Shown one piece after another: positions 1 to 7,645 of a DNA stretch of 15,732 nt. Each line of letters begins with the position of its first letter. The first letter of the stretch is position 1. The translations under genes and the position numbers were made by a program. The notes under the pieces are model-generated. The model did not search any database. It was given only the letters and a program-made list of their open reading frames with translations, and had not been told where the DNA came from. Where the stretch lies: contig CALHMM010000013.1 in assembly GCA_938034715.1 (NCBI GenBank), positions 1-15,732 on the forward strand, written 5' to 3'. Source of the DNA: Minisyncoccota bacterium (lineage in GTDB: Bacteria; Patescibacteriota; Minisyncoccia; Moranbacterales; GCA-2747515).

Positions 1-187
1 CAGCTTTCCACCTCGCACCTTTCTCATGGGCTCGAAATTCTTTTATCAATAGAATCTCTTTGCCTTTGGCAGGTATAACACAAACTCCAGGTCGCAAAAC
101 CATCCTTTCATATGTATGATCGCCCATTTCTTGCTCTGTAATTGTGATGTACTTTCCAGTGTAGACGATCTTTTTTTCTTTTTCCAT
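1..187 (-). CDS. Probable NUDIX hydrolase, N-terminal part only
   Basis: The gene runs off the left edge, so only the first 62 codons are visible. ATG at 187 opens a frame that stays open to base 1. It starts with a charged stretch (MEKEKKIVYTGKY), then VLRPGVCVIPAKGKEILLIKEF, then RAHEKGARWKA. A hydrophobic strand with V-I-P, a second strand ending LLIKEFR, and a nearby Trp are the usual opening of ADP-ribose-pyrophosphatase-like NUDIX proteins, where the sequence continues W-E-L-P-A-G and the Nudix box. The Nudix box lies outside the window, so catalytic competence and substrate cannot be judged. The gene sits 62 nt downstream of gltX on the same strand with no terminator seen between, so it may be co-transcribed. 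I see no clear Shine-Dalgarno sequence. The family call rests on pattern resemblance only. Confidence 0.55.
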   Translation of the reverse strand, partial: MEKEKKIVYTGKYITITEQEMGDHTYERMVLRPGVCVIPAKGKEILLIKEFRAHEKGARWKA

Positions 188-249
188 AGGGTGTATTTGT
201 AAACCTTGTACTAATGCACTACACGATCCTCGTAGCGGTTTCGTTTTCT

Positions 250-1749
250 TTAAAACAAATCGATCGCATTTTTTAATCTACTCAATGACTCTTGCTTTCC
301 CAATACCCAGGCGCAATCCATTGGACTTGGTGATCGCTTCTCTCCCGTCAGAGCAGCTCGAAGCGGCCAGAGGAAGCTACCACGATCATCTCCCGCAGCG
401 TCCATAAGCGTAGACGCGAGGTTTTCTCGTGTCCAATTATCCTGATTAATTTCAGCCAGTACTTCCCTGGCCCTTTTTAGAGCATCAGATGTCTGATCAT
501 CAGTACTTTCTTTCCATGTTAGTAGGTCTTTGTGCGCCGTAATGTCTCCGAAGAAAAATGCGTTCTCTTGTCCGAAGTCAGTTAGTCGCTCCAGTCTGTC
601 TCGCTCAACTTCAAGTACGCGCTTTAAGAAATCCCGATCGTCGCTGTGCTTATTTGCATTTGGATATTTCTTTTGTAAGTCACTATTGAAAAATTTGACA
701 GTTTCATCATAGAGCTCATCGATATCTTTTTGTTTGATGTAGTGCGAATTAATTTTGTTCAATTTCTTCACATCTACCACGGCACCTGCTTTGTGCACTT
801 TTTCTAGATCAAACACTTCTATCAACTCATCTAGGGAGTAGATCTCACGTGTCTGACCACCGCCTGGGTTCCACCCAAGAAATGCTACAAAGTTTATTAG
901 TGCTTCTTTTAAATATCCTTTATTGAGAAAATCCTCTACAGAGACGTCACCCTGCCTTTTGGAGAGCTTACTTTTGTTTTCATTGAGAAGTAATGGTAGA
1001 TGAGCAAAAACCGGAAGATCCCAACCAAACATTTTGTAGAGTATGACGTGCTTTGGAGCACTAGGTAGCCATTCTTCTCCTCTAATCACATGAGAGATCT
1101 TCATCAAATAATCATCCACTACCACTGCTAGATGGTATGTCGGGAAGCCGTCTGACTTCAGTATGACTTGATCATCCACAGTATCTGATTTGAACTCTAC
1201 TTTTCCACGAATGAGATCGTCTACGGTAATTGTTTCACCTCTAGAGACCTTCATACGAACAACATATTTTTCGTCCTTGTCTATGCGATCCGCTACTTCA
1301 TCTGGTGAGAGTGTACAGCACGTTCTGTCGTACATTGGAGGCTGCTTGGATTTTTGTTGTTGCTTGCGCATTTCATCTAGACGCTCAGAACTGCAAAAGC
1401 AATGATAGGCGTGTCCTTTCTCTAGGAGTTTGTTTACGTACTTCGTGTAAATGTCCAATCTTTTTGACTGCGTGTAGGGAGCGTAGTTACCTCGTTCTTG
1501 GATTTTTTCATTTGCATGATCCATAAATGGTCCTTCATCGTGCACGATGCCGACATCCTCCAATCGCAAGAGTAGGTCCGTCACTGCGCCTTCTACCTCT
1601 CTACTCTGATCTGTGTCTTCGATGCGTAAGACAAGTTTGCCGCTATTTTTTTTTGCGAAAAGATAGTCATATAATACTGTCCTGAGTGTACCGATGTGCA
1701 TAGACCCTGTTGGAGAGGGTGCCATGCGTACGCGAATGTCTTTTTCCAT
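250..1749 (-). CDS. gltX: Glutamyl-tRNA synthetase
   Basis: Class I aminoacyl-tRNA synthetase charging tRNA with glutamate in the cytoplasm. From ATG 1749 the protein has 499 residues, normal for the family. The signature MAPSPTGSMHIGTLR (residues 9-23) contains the HIGH-type motif as HIGT (18-21), and KLSKR (261-265) is the KMSKS-type loop. LRIEDTD (41-47) is the family glutamate-site motif. CFC at 117-119 and YDRTC at 140-144 match the Cys-x-Cys...Cys zinc-binding insertion of bacterial GluRS. The frame is open up to 1809, but those 20 extra residues would overlap the preceding gene and family similarity begins right after 1749, so I chose the inner ATG. It lies 25 nt after the small gene ending at 1775, without a good Shine-Dalgarno sequence. 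With gatB also present, the enzyme is probably non-discriminating and also makes Glu-tRNA(Gln) for transamidation; that is inference. Confidence 0.96.
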   Translation of the reverse strand: MEKDIRVRMAPSPTGSMHIGTLRTVLYDYLFAKKNSGKLVLRIEDTDQSREVEGAVTDLLLRLEDVGIVHDEGPFMDHANEKIQERGNYAPYTQSKRLDIYTKYVNKLLEKGHAYHCFCSSERLDEMRKQQQKSKQPPMYDRTCCTLSPDEVADRIDKDEKYVVRMKVSRGETITVDDLIRGKVEFKSDTVDDQVILKSDGFPTYHLAVVVDDYLMKISHVIRGEEWLPSAPKHVILYKMFGWDLPVFAHLPLLLNENKSKLSKRQGDVSVEDFLNKGYLKEALINFVAFLGWNPGGGQTREIYSLDELIEVFDLEKVHKAGAVVDVKKLNKINSHYIKQKDIDELYDETVKFFNSDLQKKYPNANKHSDDRDFLKRVLEVERDRLERLTDFGQENAFFFGDITAHKDLLTWKESTDDQTSDALKRAREVLAEINQDNWTRENLASTLMDAAGDDRGSFLWPLRAALTGEKRSPSPMDCAWVLGKQESLSRLKNAIDLF

Positions 1750-1774
1750 AATCTGTGTAAATTGTCTAACCTGA

Positions 1775-2002
1775 TTATTTTTCTTCGTATGAAACATACG
1801 TTTTCCCATTTAATACACCACAATAAAATTCTGTTTTATGGTCGATTGTAACTTTTTGTGCTATTCCCCTAGCTGACAAAACCAATTTACTCAATTGATC
1901 GTTTTCAAGATCGTTGAGGTAATCGATTATCTTTTGAATTTTTTCTTCACTAGGATCGTAGAAGATGTTTTTCTTGATACTTGCAAAATATATACCTCGC
2001 AT
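1775..2002 (-). CDS. Small hypothetical protein (75 aa), weak Imm1-like pattern
   Basis: A 75-residue frame starting at ATG 2002, one base after the stop of the upstream glycosyltransferase gene (TAA, 2004-2006) and ending 25 nt before gltX. The tight spacing suggests translational coupling and supports a real gene. It has no signal peptide, membrane segment or cysteine motif; there is one Cys near residue 60. The pattern is a short hydrophobic start, DPSEEKIQKIIDYLNDLEND, then a strand SKLVLSARG, and near the C-terminus YCGVLNGKTYVSY. A Pro/Ser-x-x-x-I helix, a short acidic turn, a hydrophobic strand and a terminal G-x-x-Y-V-S-Y strand recall small Imm1-type proteins, but this is a by-eye likeness and no function is claimed. 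No toxin gene is visible nearby. Confidence 0.6.
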   Translation of the reverse strand: MRGIYFASIKKNIFYDPSEEKIQKIIDYLNDLENDQLSKLVLSARGIAQKVTIDHKTEFYCGVLNGKTYVSYEEK

Positions 2003-2003
2003 A

Positions 2004-2777
2004 TTATTTGTCTCTTAATACTTTAATTGGAAAGATGAAGACGGCCCGCATTATCCTCTTTATTCTTTGTGGTTGCCTCACAAGCCGATAGATCCACTCT
2101 AGTCCATTTTCTTGCATCCACAGGGGTGAGCGCATTTGATTGCCCGTGATGAAATCAAATGAACCCCCTACGCCCATGTAAACACAGGACTTTTTTAGTC
2201 TAGCATTTTTCAGCTTATCTAAAAAGTACTCTTGATTAGGTGCACCAAAGTTACAAAAGACGTACCGTGCCCCTGAGTTGTCGATTGCCGAAACCGTTTC
2301 TTGGATTATCTTTTGATCGAAGTCTCCAGCTAAATCACTTTGCTTTTGTACCAAGATATCTTTACCGAGACACTTAACCCTGGGGAATATTGATTGGATG
2401 CCTTTGGCTGTTTGTTTCCATGTACTTAAGCCCTTACTGGATGCTATCAAGAAAATCGTGTCATCCGCATTTTTTTCACGCCCTATTTTTGCGAGGAGAT
2501 TGTTCATCAGATCAATACCCGTGAGGCGTTCAATCATTCTTGTATCTTTGCCACCGTATTTGAATTTCAATGCCCATAATAATCCAAAACCATCTATTGT
2601 GTGGATTGATTGGGTATTTAGTACTTCTCTGAAATTCTGATCATTGCTGGCAGTTAGTAGAATCTCTGGATTGAGTGTAGCAATTGTACAGTTTCTATTA
2701 TCAAGCAGAGACTCTTGGATTTTTTTACTAATTTCGGACTTGCTGCGTGGGACGACATGTGTACCTAGAACCTGCAT
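2004..2777 (-). CDS. WecG/TagA/CpsF-family glycosyltransferase
   Basis: Glycosyltransferase of family GT26, whose members add an N-acetylmannosamine-type sugar to a lipid-linked precursor at the cytoplasmic membrane (enterobacterial common antigen, wall teichoic acid, capsule). At 257 residues it has the normal length. Conserved blocks in order: TLNPE (34-38), DGFG (62-65), RLTGID (84-89), GAPNQE (178-183), GVGGSFDFITG (202-212) and GLEWIYRLV (225-233). The C-terminal end is basic and hydrophobic (RIKRIMRAVFIFP), as in members that dock on the membrane. The ATG lies 5 nt after the stop of the larger glycosyltransferase gene and the next gene starts 1 nt after its own stop, so it is mid-operon. 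The donor and acceptor cannot be read from sequence; a role in a surface glycan is inferred from neighbours. Confidence 0.93.
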   Translation of the reverse strand: MQVLGTHVVPRSKSEISKKIQESLLDNRNCTIATLNPEILLTASNDQNFREVLNTQSIHTIDGFGLLWALKFKYGGKDTRMIERLTGIDLMNNLLAKIGREKNADDTIFLIASSKGLSTWKQTAKGIQSIFPRVKCLGKDILVQKQSDLAGDFDQKIIQETVSAIDNSGARYVFCNFGAPNQEYFLDKLKNARLKKSCVYMGVGGSFDFITGNQMRSPLWMQENGLEWIYRLVRQPQRIKRIMRAVFIFPIKVLRDK

Positions 2778-2782
2778 ACAAA

Positions 2783-5104
2783 CTACTTAAAAATAATTGT
2801 TGTCAGTGAAACATAGTGACGTGAAATCGCGCCAAAAAATGAGAATGATGATCGTTTGCGACGCGAGGATATATACCTCCTTTTCCTTAAAGTAGAACGC
2901 AAATTCCGCCATACATCACTCCATGATCGTATGACGATACGAGCTAGACTCTCTTTGTTTTGAGATCCTGCATCGTTTTTCTTACTTTTACGTTGCGTGT
3001 TTTGTAATCTCGATGCAGGCCCTGATTTAAATATCACACTCAAAATGGTCATGAAGTATCGCCAAATAATCAGGACAACCAGTATCGGAAAGTAGTAGAT
3101 TGGAGCATTCTTTAACATGTTATAAAAATGATTTCTGTGGATATGAAATGCTTTGAAACTACTCGCGTTACCTCCAGTTGCACTGTGCACATGATAGACC
3201 ATTGCGTTGGGGACGTATTGTACATCAAAGCCCGCACTATGCAGTCGCCATGCGAGGTCGACATCTTCGTAGTACGCGAAGTAATCTTTGTCAAAAAATC
3301 CTGCGTGTGGCAACATCGTCGCTTCAAGTGCCTCCCTTGTAAACAATGCAGCACTTCCACTTGGTCCAAAAACTTTTTGTTGTTTAGCGCTATCAAACTG
3401 TCCAATATCTTGCTGACCAATACCTCTGTTTCTCGCACTCATCTCTATGCTAGTAAGGACGCCGGTTGTGTCGAGCTTTTGTTTGTCATAGTAATTGAGT
3501 ACTTTTGGTTGAATGGCTCCAACACAAGGCACGTCATCATATCTTCCACGCAGACTCTCGATTGAGAGTCTCATCTGATTGATATAATCCCTATCACATG
3601 CTGAATCATTATTTAGAGCTATGACATTTTTGACACTTGGCAGACTTAGTGCTGCACGAAAGCCAGCATTTGTAGGATGCGCAAATCCCATGTTGTGGTC
3701 AAATGCAATCCAAGAGATATCGTCATATGAGCTTTTTATCATCTCCAGAGACCCGTCCGTTGATCCATTATCTACAACAATCACTTTAAAGTTTTGATCT
3801 GTCTGTCTGCGTAAACTCTGTAAGCATTTTTCAAGAAGTTCTTTCAAATTCCAATTCACAATCACAACTACCGTATCAACTTGCCTATCTGCCATAGACA
3901 GCGGTGTGATATCTTCTGCAATGCTGCCATCTATGCATTGCCTGAGGAAGGTGTAGTATGACTCATTTCCCCTGGTTAAGGTTGTGTGATTTTCATGTAC
4001 ATCATTGTAGGCTGTAGCCCCCATTTTCTTGCAGAGCTCTTTATCTTGGACGCATTTTTTTAGTTTTTCATACCATTGCTTTTTATCTTCTACCACAAAT
4101 CCAGTACGACCATCTTCAATAACCTGATCGTATACTTCAGTTTTACTTGCTATCGTTGGTACTGCCATGATACCGGCCTCGTAGTATTTGATGGCACTTT
4201 TACTCTCACAGAAGTCGTCCCCGATTTCGAGTGGAGCGATATTAACATCGCAACGTGCAATATTTGTAAAATGCTCTTTTCTGGAAACATATGGTGAGAA
4301 TGAGATACGCTCTGAAAAAGCATCAAATCGCTCATCGAGCTTTAATGGACCAGCGATAAATAGCCTAACCGACTTGAAATCTTCCAAAATTTTTAACAGT
4401 GCTTGCGTTGCTACTGCGAAATCATGGTCATGCGATGCTGACCCACTGAAGTACCCTATTGTAAAAATCTCTTCATCTTTTATTTCAGTGTTTTGGGTAA
4501 GTGCTTGATCTGCTAAATGTACAAATTCTTGCGATAATTTGTTTGGCACGACAAATACTTCCTTACCGATCGCTTGCAAATGCCTGGCTAGTGGCTCCGT
4601 CGTCGTTGTGGCATATTTAACAGACGGATGCTCAAGTACGCAGTGACTTTGCCCACCTTCGTACTGCGTGCGCTCAAGTGCATTCATTAGTTTGTAGGCA
4701 TTTGTTTTGCTGACTTTTTTTTCGTCAAAAGTAAGATCATCTGTCTCAAAGAGAATAGTTTTTCCTCTTGCTTGTGCCCCATCGAGAAATTTATGAATTC
4801 TTGATGAGCAACTGACACGATGTAGGACAAATACATCAAAACGATCTAAGTATGCTAGTAAAAACGGATTATCCTGCGTGGTGGTAGAAGCAGAGAATCC
4901 ATGTTTATTAAGCTCTTCCACAGGGTGAGCACCTCTGTATAGTGCGCTGTCACCTATGCCACCTGTGATATAGAGCACCTGACCTTCGCCAACTTTCCGC
5001 AGTGAAACCAATACAAGACCCCATGCTCTTTGTGTCGCACGAAAAAAACCGTCCCGCTGGATAAGACTCCAAAACTTTCCAATTTTCAGCAAAAATCTTT
5101 TCAT
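2783..5104 (-). CDS. Two-domain glycosyltransferase: GT4-like N-terminal, GT2 C-terminal
   Basis: A 773-residue fusion. Residues about 40-385 look like a GT-B retaining glycosyltransferase (GT4-like): an Ile-Thr-Gly-Gly-Ile-Gly start near 46-51, ETDDLTFD (120-127), the strand IGYFSGSASHDHDF (216-229), and the donor-site helix ESKSAIKYYEAG followed by AVPTIAS (300-320). Residues about 408-665 are a GT-A domain of family GT2, of the rhamnosyltransferase/WbbL kind: VVVIVNWN, VDNGSTD (444-450), NMGFA, the metal-site NNDSA (498-502), GPSGSAALF and YYEDVDLAWR (611-620). A hydrophobic segment at about 668-692 and a very basic tail (RKRRYISSRRKRSS) suggest attachment to the inner membrane face. Two transferases in one chain could add two sugars in turn. 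The upstream promoter is listed separately. The family calls are firm; the sugars are unknown. Confidence 0.9.
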   Translation of the reverse strand: MKRFLLKIGKFWSLIQRDGFFRATQRAWGLVLVSLRKVGEGQVLYITGGIGDSALYRGAHPVEELNKHGFSASTTTQDNPFLLAYLDRFDVFVLHRVSCSSRIHKFLDGAQARGKTILFETDDLTFDEKKVSKTNAYKLMNALERTQYEGGQSHCVLEHPSVKYATTTTEPLARHLQAIGKEVFVVPNKLSQEFVHLADQALTQNTEIKDEEIFTIGYFSGSASHDHDFAVATQALLKILEDFKSVRLFIAGPLKLDERFDAFSERISFSPYVSRKEHFTNIARCDVNIAPLEIGDDFCESKSAIKYYEAGIMAVPTIASKTEVYDQVIEDGRTGFVVEDKKQWYEKLKKCVQDKELCKKMGATAYNDVHENHTTLTRGNESYYTFLRQCIDGSIAEDITPLSMADRQVDTVVVIVNWNLKELLEKCLQSLRRQTDQNFKVIVVDNGSTDGSLEMIKSSYDDISWIAFDHNMGFAHPTNAGFRAALSLPSVKNVIALNNDSACDRDYINQMRLSIESLRGRYDDVPCVGAIQPKVLNYYDKQKLDTTGVLTSIEMSARNRGIGQQDIGQFDSAKQQKVFGPSGSAALFTREALEATMLPHAGFFDKDYFAYYEDVDLAWRLHSAGFDVQYVPNAMVYHVHSATGGNASSFKAFHIHRNHFYNMLKNAPIYYFPILVVLIIWRYFMTILSVIFKSGPASRLQNTQRKSKKNDAGSQNKESLARIVIRSWSDVWRNLRSTLRKRRYISSRRKRSSFSFFGAISRHYVSLTTIIFK

Positions 5105-5118
5105 GTTCGTATCGGAGA

Positions 5119-5148
5119 TTTATAGCCAATGAAAGAGCGTGATAACAA
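5119..5148 (-). promoter_or_regulatory. Putative promoter of the two-domain glycosyltransferase gene
   Basis: Reading the minus strand, TTGTTA (5148-5143) and TATAAA (5124-5119) are separated by 18 nt, matching sigma-70-type -35 (4 of 6) and -10 (5 of 6) boxes. The -10 ends 14 nt before the ATG at 5104, giving a leader of about 8 nt, too short for a normal Shine-Dalgarno site. It lies in the 53-nt gap after the DUF4012 gene, so the glycosyltransferases could be expressed apart from that gene. Confidence 0.4.
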
Positions 5149-5157
5149 TGATGTGCA

Positions 5158-6801
5158 TTAAATCTTCTGAACAACAAGCTCTCTTCCCTGTAGACTGACA
5201 ATTGCATCGCGCGTTAGGTCAAATGATGTTTCATAAATCTGACCATCTCCACCAATAATTTTTACAGTAGTGGGTAGCACTTGTACCCCAGATTGTTTTT
5301 GAATTTTGAGGGTATAACCATCCTGCGTAATTTTTTCTGGCAGAGTATACTGCAGCATAGTTGGCAAGCTATCTCCGATAAAAATATCAAACTTATATCC
5401 ATAGTATTGCTTGTTTCCATAAACGTTTTCCTGTGCATCTGGAACACCAAACCACTCGCGCACCTTCCACGTTGAGCCTTGCGGCACATACAACCTTGTA
5501 TATGCATGATAATCACTTGTTCGATAATTTTCCACTTCTGCTGTATGGTCGTATGTCATCTTCATTGTGGCAAGTGGCAAGTCTGTTTTGTAGGTGCCGG
5601 CGAGGACCTGAGACCCTATTGTGGCATCTCTGTAGCGAACCATGCGTCCAGCAGCGACGTCATTTACTTGCGCGTTTTGCCCTGTAAAATCAACAGTGTA
5701 TTCCAAGGATCTCTGAATATAGTAATCAGATTTCAGAGCACCTAGATTTGCGTCAACAACAGCAACGTAGTCTCCATCCCACTTTGTATCTACGATCGTT
5801 GACCAGTTCTTTTGCTTCGCAATTTCTTGTAATTGTGGGTCTTCGAACCACATTTGTATATCTCGATCCTCGAGATTTTTTAAACCCAAACTGATCAATT
5901 CTGGAATACTAGATCTAGCCATCTCAAAACGTTCTTTAATTGGTAATTCCTGTGCACCAAATAGTTTTTTGGAAATTTCATTGGTAAAAACAGGGAGAAT
6001 GTCTTTACGATTTTCTCTATCTGCATGAGAAACTTTTTTGATTTTTTCACCGGTTTCTGGATCAGTATTACATTCCTCTTCAATACCTGTCTCTTTTTCT
6101 CTCTTTCGACATTTATCTCTTTGCTCTGCTAATATGTACGGCCTCTCTATGACGTCTTGAAGTTGTATAAGAACTTCCTGCTGATTAAACTCACCTTGTT
6201 TTTCATAGCCTGGGATCACAAGCGGTCCCGTGAGACCCATCAAATCTTCAAGAATATTTGCATTGAAGGCCATCACACCATCAAATTTCTTTGGATTTGG
6301 CCCTAGGTTGTACAAGTGCATTGCTGTTTGAGCGTTTTGCGGAAAGTCTAGTTCCCAATTGCTGTCACGAAACTCCAACTTAGGAATGTCTAGCCATTGA
6401 GTGAATGAAGCTGGCGCAGGAATATCTGAAACGAGATCACGATCGAGGTGGTTAGCATCAAAAATTTCCCATGAGAGGACTTGCGCATCTTTTATTTCGA
6501 TGATGGCATACTGACCGAGGAACCCTCCTCCAGGTCGTAGTTCCATGTTATTTTGCATGAGAATGAGATATCTTCGCACGATCCCATCTGTTACAAAGAT
6601 TTTTTGGAGCATTTCTACAAAAACAGGTAACTCGCCCTGTAATCTCGTGTTATCAGTTATTAGGTCTGGACGATCATATACTACTTCCAATGCTTTTTGA
6701 ACGACTGCCCCTGGGTTTTCCTGAGCGTATCTATATGTCCAAAAAGTGGCTCCAGCAAGGCAAATAAGCAATAAAATGATGATGATTAGTAGTTTCTTCA
6801 T
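5158..6801 (-). CDS. DUF4012 domain-containing membrane-anchored protein
   Basis: A 547-residue protein with one N-terminal membrane anchor (residues about 4-23, Leu/Ile rich after MKK) and no lipobox, so most of it probably faces outward. The DUF4012 signature is clear: NNMELRPGGGFLGQY (84-98), then a DANHLDRDL region and IPAPASFTQWL, and FRDSNWELDFP. DUF4012 proteins are common in Patescibacteria and Actinobacteria next to glycosyltransferases; their biochemical role is not established. The rest is beta-rich, compatible with a secreted multi-strand domain. Residues about 231-270 carry a highly charged insertion with two cysteines (DKCRKREKE...EEECNTD) that interrupts the more hydrophobic core. 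The gene starts a minus-strand run into glycosyltransferases and has its own promoter with the -10 box 6 nt from the ATG, predicting a leaderless mRNA. Confidence 0.88.
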   Translation of the reverse strand: MKKLLIIIILLLICLAGATFWTYRYAQENPGAVVQKALEVVYDRPDLITDNTRLQGELPVFVEMLQKIFVTDGIVRRYLILMQNNMELRPGGGFLGQYAIIEIKDAQVLSWEIFDANHLDRDLVSDIPAPASFTQWLDIPKLEFRDSNWELDFPQNAQTAMHLYNLGPNPKKFDGVMAFNANILEDLMGLTGPLVIPGYEKQGEFNQQEVLIQLQDVIERPYILAEQRDKCRKREKETGIEEECNTDPETGEKIKKVSHADRENRKDILPVFTNEISKKLFGAQELPIKERFEMARSSIPELISLGLKNLEDRDIQMWFEDPQLQEIAKQKNWSTIVDTKWDGDYVAVVDANLGALKSDYYIQRSLEYTVDFTGQNAQVNDVAAGRMVRYRDATIGSQVLAGTYKTDLPLATMKMTYDHTAEVENYRTSDYHAYTRLYVPQGSTWKVREWFGVPDAQENVYGNKQYYGYKFDIFIGDSLPTMLQYTLPEKITQDGYTLKIQKQSGVQVLPTTVKIIGGDGQIYETSFDLTRDAIVSLQGRELVVQKI

Positions 6802-6807
6802 AAGCCT

Positions 6808-6816
6808 ATCATACCA
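6808..6816 (-). promoter_or_regulatory. Extended -10 promoter of the DUF4012 gene, predicted leaderless
   Basis: On the minus strand TGG-TATGAT forms an extended -10 box (TGn followed by 5 of 6 matches). Exactly 6 nt (AGGCTT) separate it from the ATG at 6801, so the usual start point falls on the A of the ATG. There is no convincing -35 box, as is often the case for extended -10 promoters. Confidence 0.5.
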
Positions 6817-6852
6817 CAGTGCGCCAGGCTTTACTAAGGACTTTCTATTGGT

Positions 6853-6891
6853 AAAATAATTGCCTTTTTAGTCAAAAGATGGCATTATTTT
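6853..6891. repeat. 39-bp imperfect inverted repeat between divergent promoters
   Basis: Left arm AAAATAATTGCC (6853-6864) and right arm GGCATTATTTT (6881-6891) are complementary except for one bulged T. The inner part continues with CTTTT (6864-6868) opposite AAAAG (6874-6878). The element lies between the -10 boxes of the DUF4012 gene and the SanA-like gene and covers the -35 region expected for the latter. A protein-binding operator is the simplest reading; a weak hairpin terminator or chance AT-rich symmetry is possible. Confidence 0.4.
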
Positions 6892-6898
6892 GTATTTG

Positions 6899-6907
6899 TG
6901 CTAGGAT
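6899..6907 (+). promoter_or_regulatory. Extended -10 promoter of the SanA/YdcF-like gene
   Basis: TGC-TAGGAT is an extended -10 box with 4 of 6 matches in the hexamer. It ends 8 nt before the ATG at 6916, so the leader would be 0-2 nt. An alternative weaker promoter, TTGCCT (6860-6865) and CATTAT (6883-6888) with 17 nt spacing, lies within the inverted repeat just upstream. Confidence 0.4.
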
Positions 6908-6915
6908 AGAGCTCT

Positions 6916-7551
6916 ATGAAAAAGACCTTCTCGCTATGGCGTTTTTTTACCCGAATGATCCTTTGGGGGTCTGTAGTGGCAGCATTCGTATTTGCGGTCA
7001 GCTTCTTCTGGGTTTTGCACTTCTACGATTCTGCAGCTGACACCTCGCGTGATTGCGGGGTTGTTTTTGGTGCTGCAGTTTGGCGCGATGACATACCATC
7101 ACATGCCCTTTTGGATCGCACTCTTGAAGCAGCAAATATCTACAAATCGGGACGTGTAAGCTGTATCATTCTTTCTGGTGGCGCAAGCACCTATGGAGCT
7201 CACGAAGTGGATGTTATGCAGAAAATTCTCCTGGAAAACGGTATCCCACAAAAGGTTCTTGTATACGATAAAGGTGGGGTCAACACCAGGGCAACACTTC
7301 AAAACCTAGATCCTACGAAGTCCTATGTGCTCATTTCAAACGACTTTCATTTGGCGCGTATTAACCTCCTAGCAAAGAAGCGGTCTCTCACACACTTTGA
7401 TGTGCATGCGTCGACTTATAAACATGGACGATATCCCAAAGAACCATACTTCTTCTATCGAGAAGTTATTGCAAACATCTACTATTTCCTTGATTTAGAC
7501 ACTTACAATGCCCCAAAGAAGATTCCATCTTCTGTACTTAATTATAAGTAA
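6916..7551 (+). CDS. SanA/YdcF-like DUF218 membrane protein
   Basis: 211 residues with a basic N-terminus (MKKTFSLWRFFTR) and one membrane segment at about 14-35, followed by a DUF218 domain. Family motifs in order: the strand CGVVFGAAVW (47-56), IILSGGAST (84-92) with the acidic residue of GAHEVDVM at E97, VNTRATLQN (122-130) in place of the usual nT.eNa, and VLISNDFHLAR (138-148), the conserved yHl.Ra block. SanA/YdcF-type proteins are linked in other bacteria to envelope barrier function and are thought to handle a nucleotide or lipid-linked substrate; this activity is not proven. Start chosen because the -10 box is 8 nt upstream and the membrane segment follows directly. It stands alone on the plus strand, diverging from the surface-glycan genes and converging on gatB. 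Confidence 0.9.
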   Translation: MKKTFSLWRFFTRMILWGSVVAAFVFAVSFFWVLHFYDSAADTSRDCGVVFGAAVWRDDIPSHALLDRTLEAANIYKSGRVSCIILSGGASTYGAHEVDVMQKILLENGIPQKVLVYDKGGVNTRATLQNLDPTKSYVLISNDFHLARINLLAKKRSLTHFDVHASTYKHGRYPKEPYFFYREVIANIYYFLDLDTYNAPKKIPSSVLNYK

Positions 7552-7584
7552 TTGCCTAGATCTAGCTGCAGTGACAAATACCTG

Positions 7585-7604
7585 ATTCCTTAAATGAGCG
7601 GAAT
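7585..7604 (+). terminator. Weak hairpin after the SanA-like gene
   Basis: ATTCC (7585-7589) and GGAAT (7600-7604) can pair around a 10-nt loop, followed by TTAGTTTGTT. The stem is only 5 bp with a broken T tract, so this is at best a weak terminator. A perfect palindrome CTAGATCTAG (7556-7565) lies just upstream. Nothing better is seen in the 94 nt between the convergent genes. Confidence 0.2.
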
Positions 7605-7645
7605 TTAGTTTGTTAAAATGTGCTACATAAAAAGATGGTTCAATT

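Noticed and set aside
1750..1809. 20-residue N-terminal extension of GluRS from ATG 1809
   Set aside because: It overlaps the preceding small gene and adds residues not expected in the family; ATG 1749 is directly before the conserved core.
3128..3565. 145-codon open frame on the plus strand
   Set aside because: It lies wholly antisense to the GT2 domain, whose motifs are strong; the translation is Cys/Val-rich with no recognisable domain.
7556..7565. Palindrome CTAGATCTAG after the SanA-like gene
   Set aside because: Perfect but short, not followed by a T tract, and of a kind expected by chance; no function assigned.
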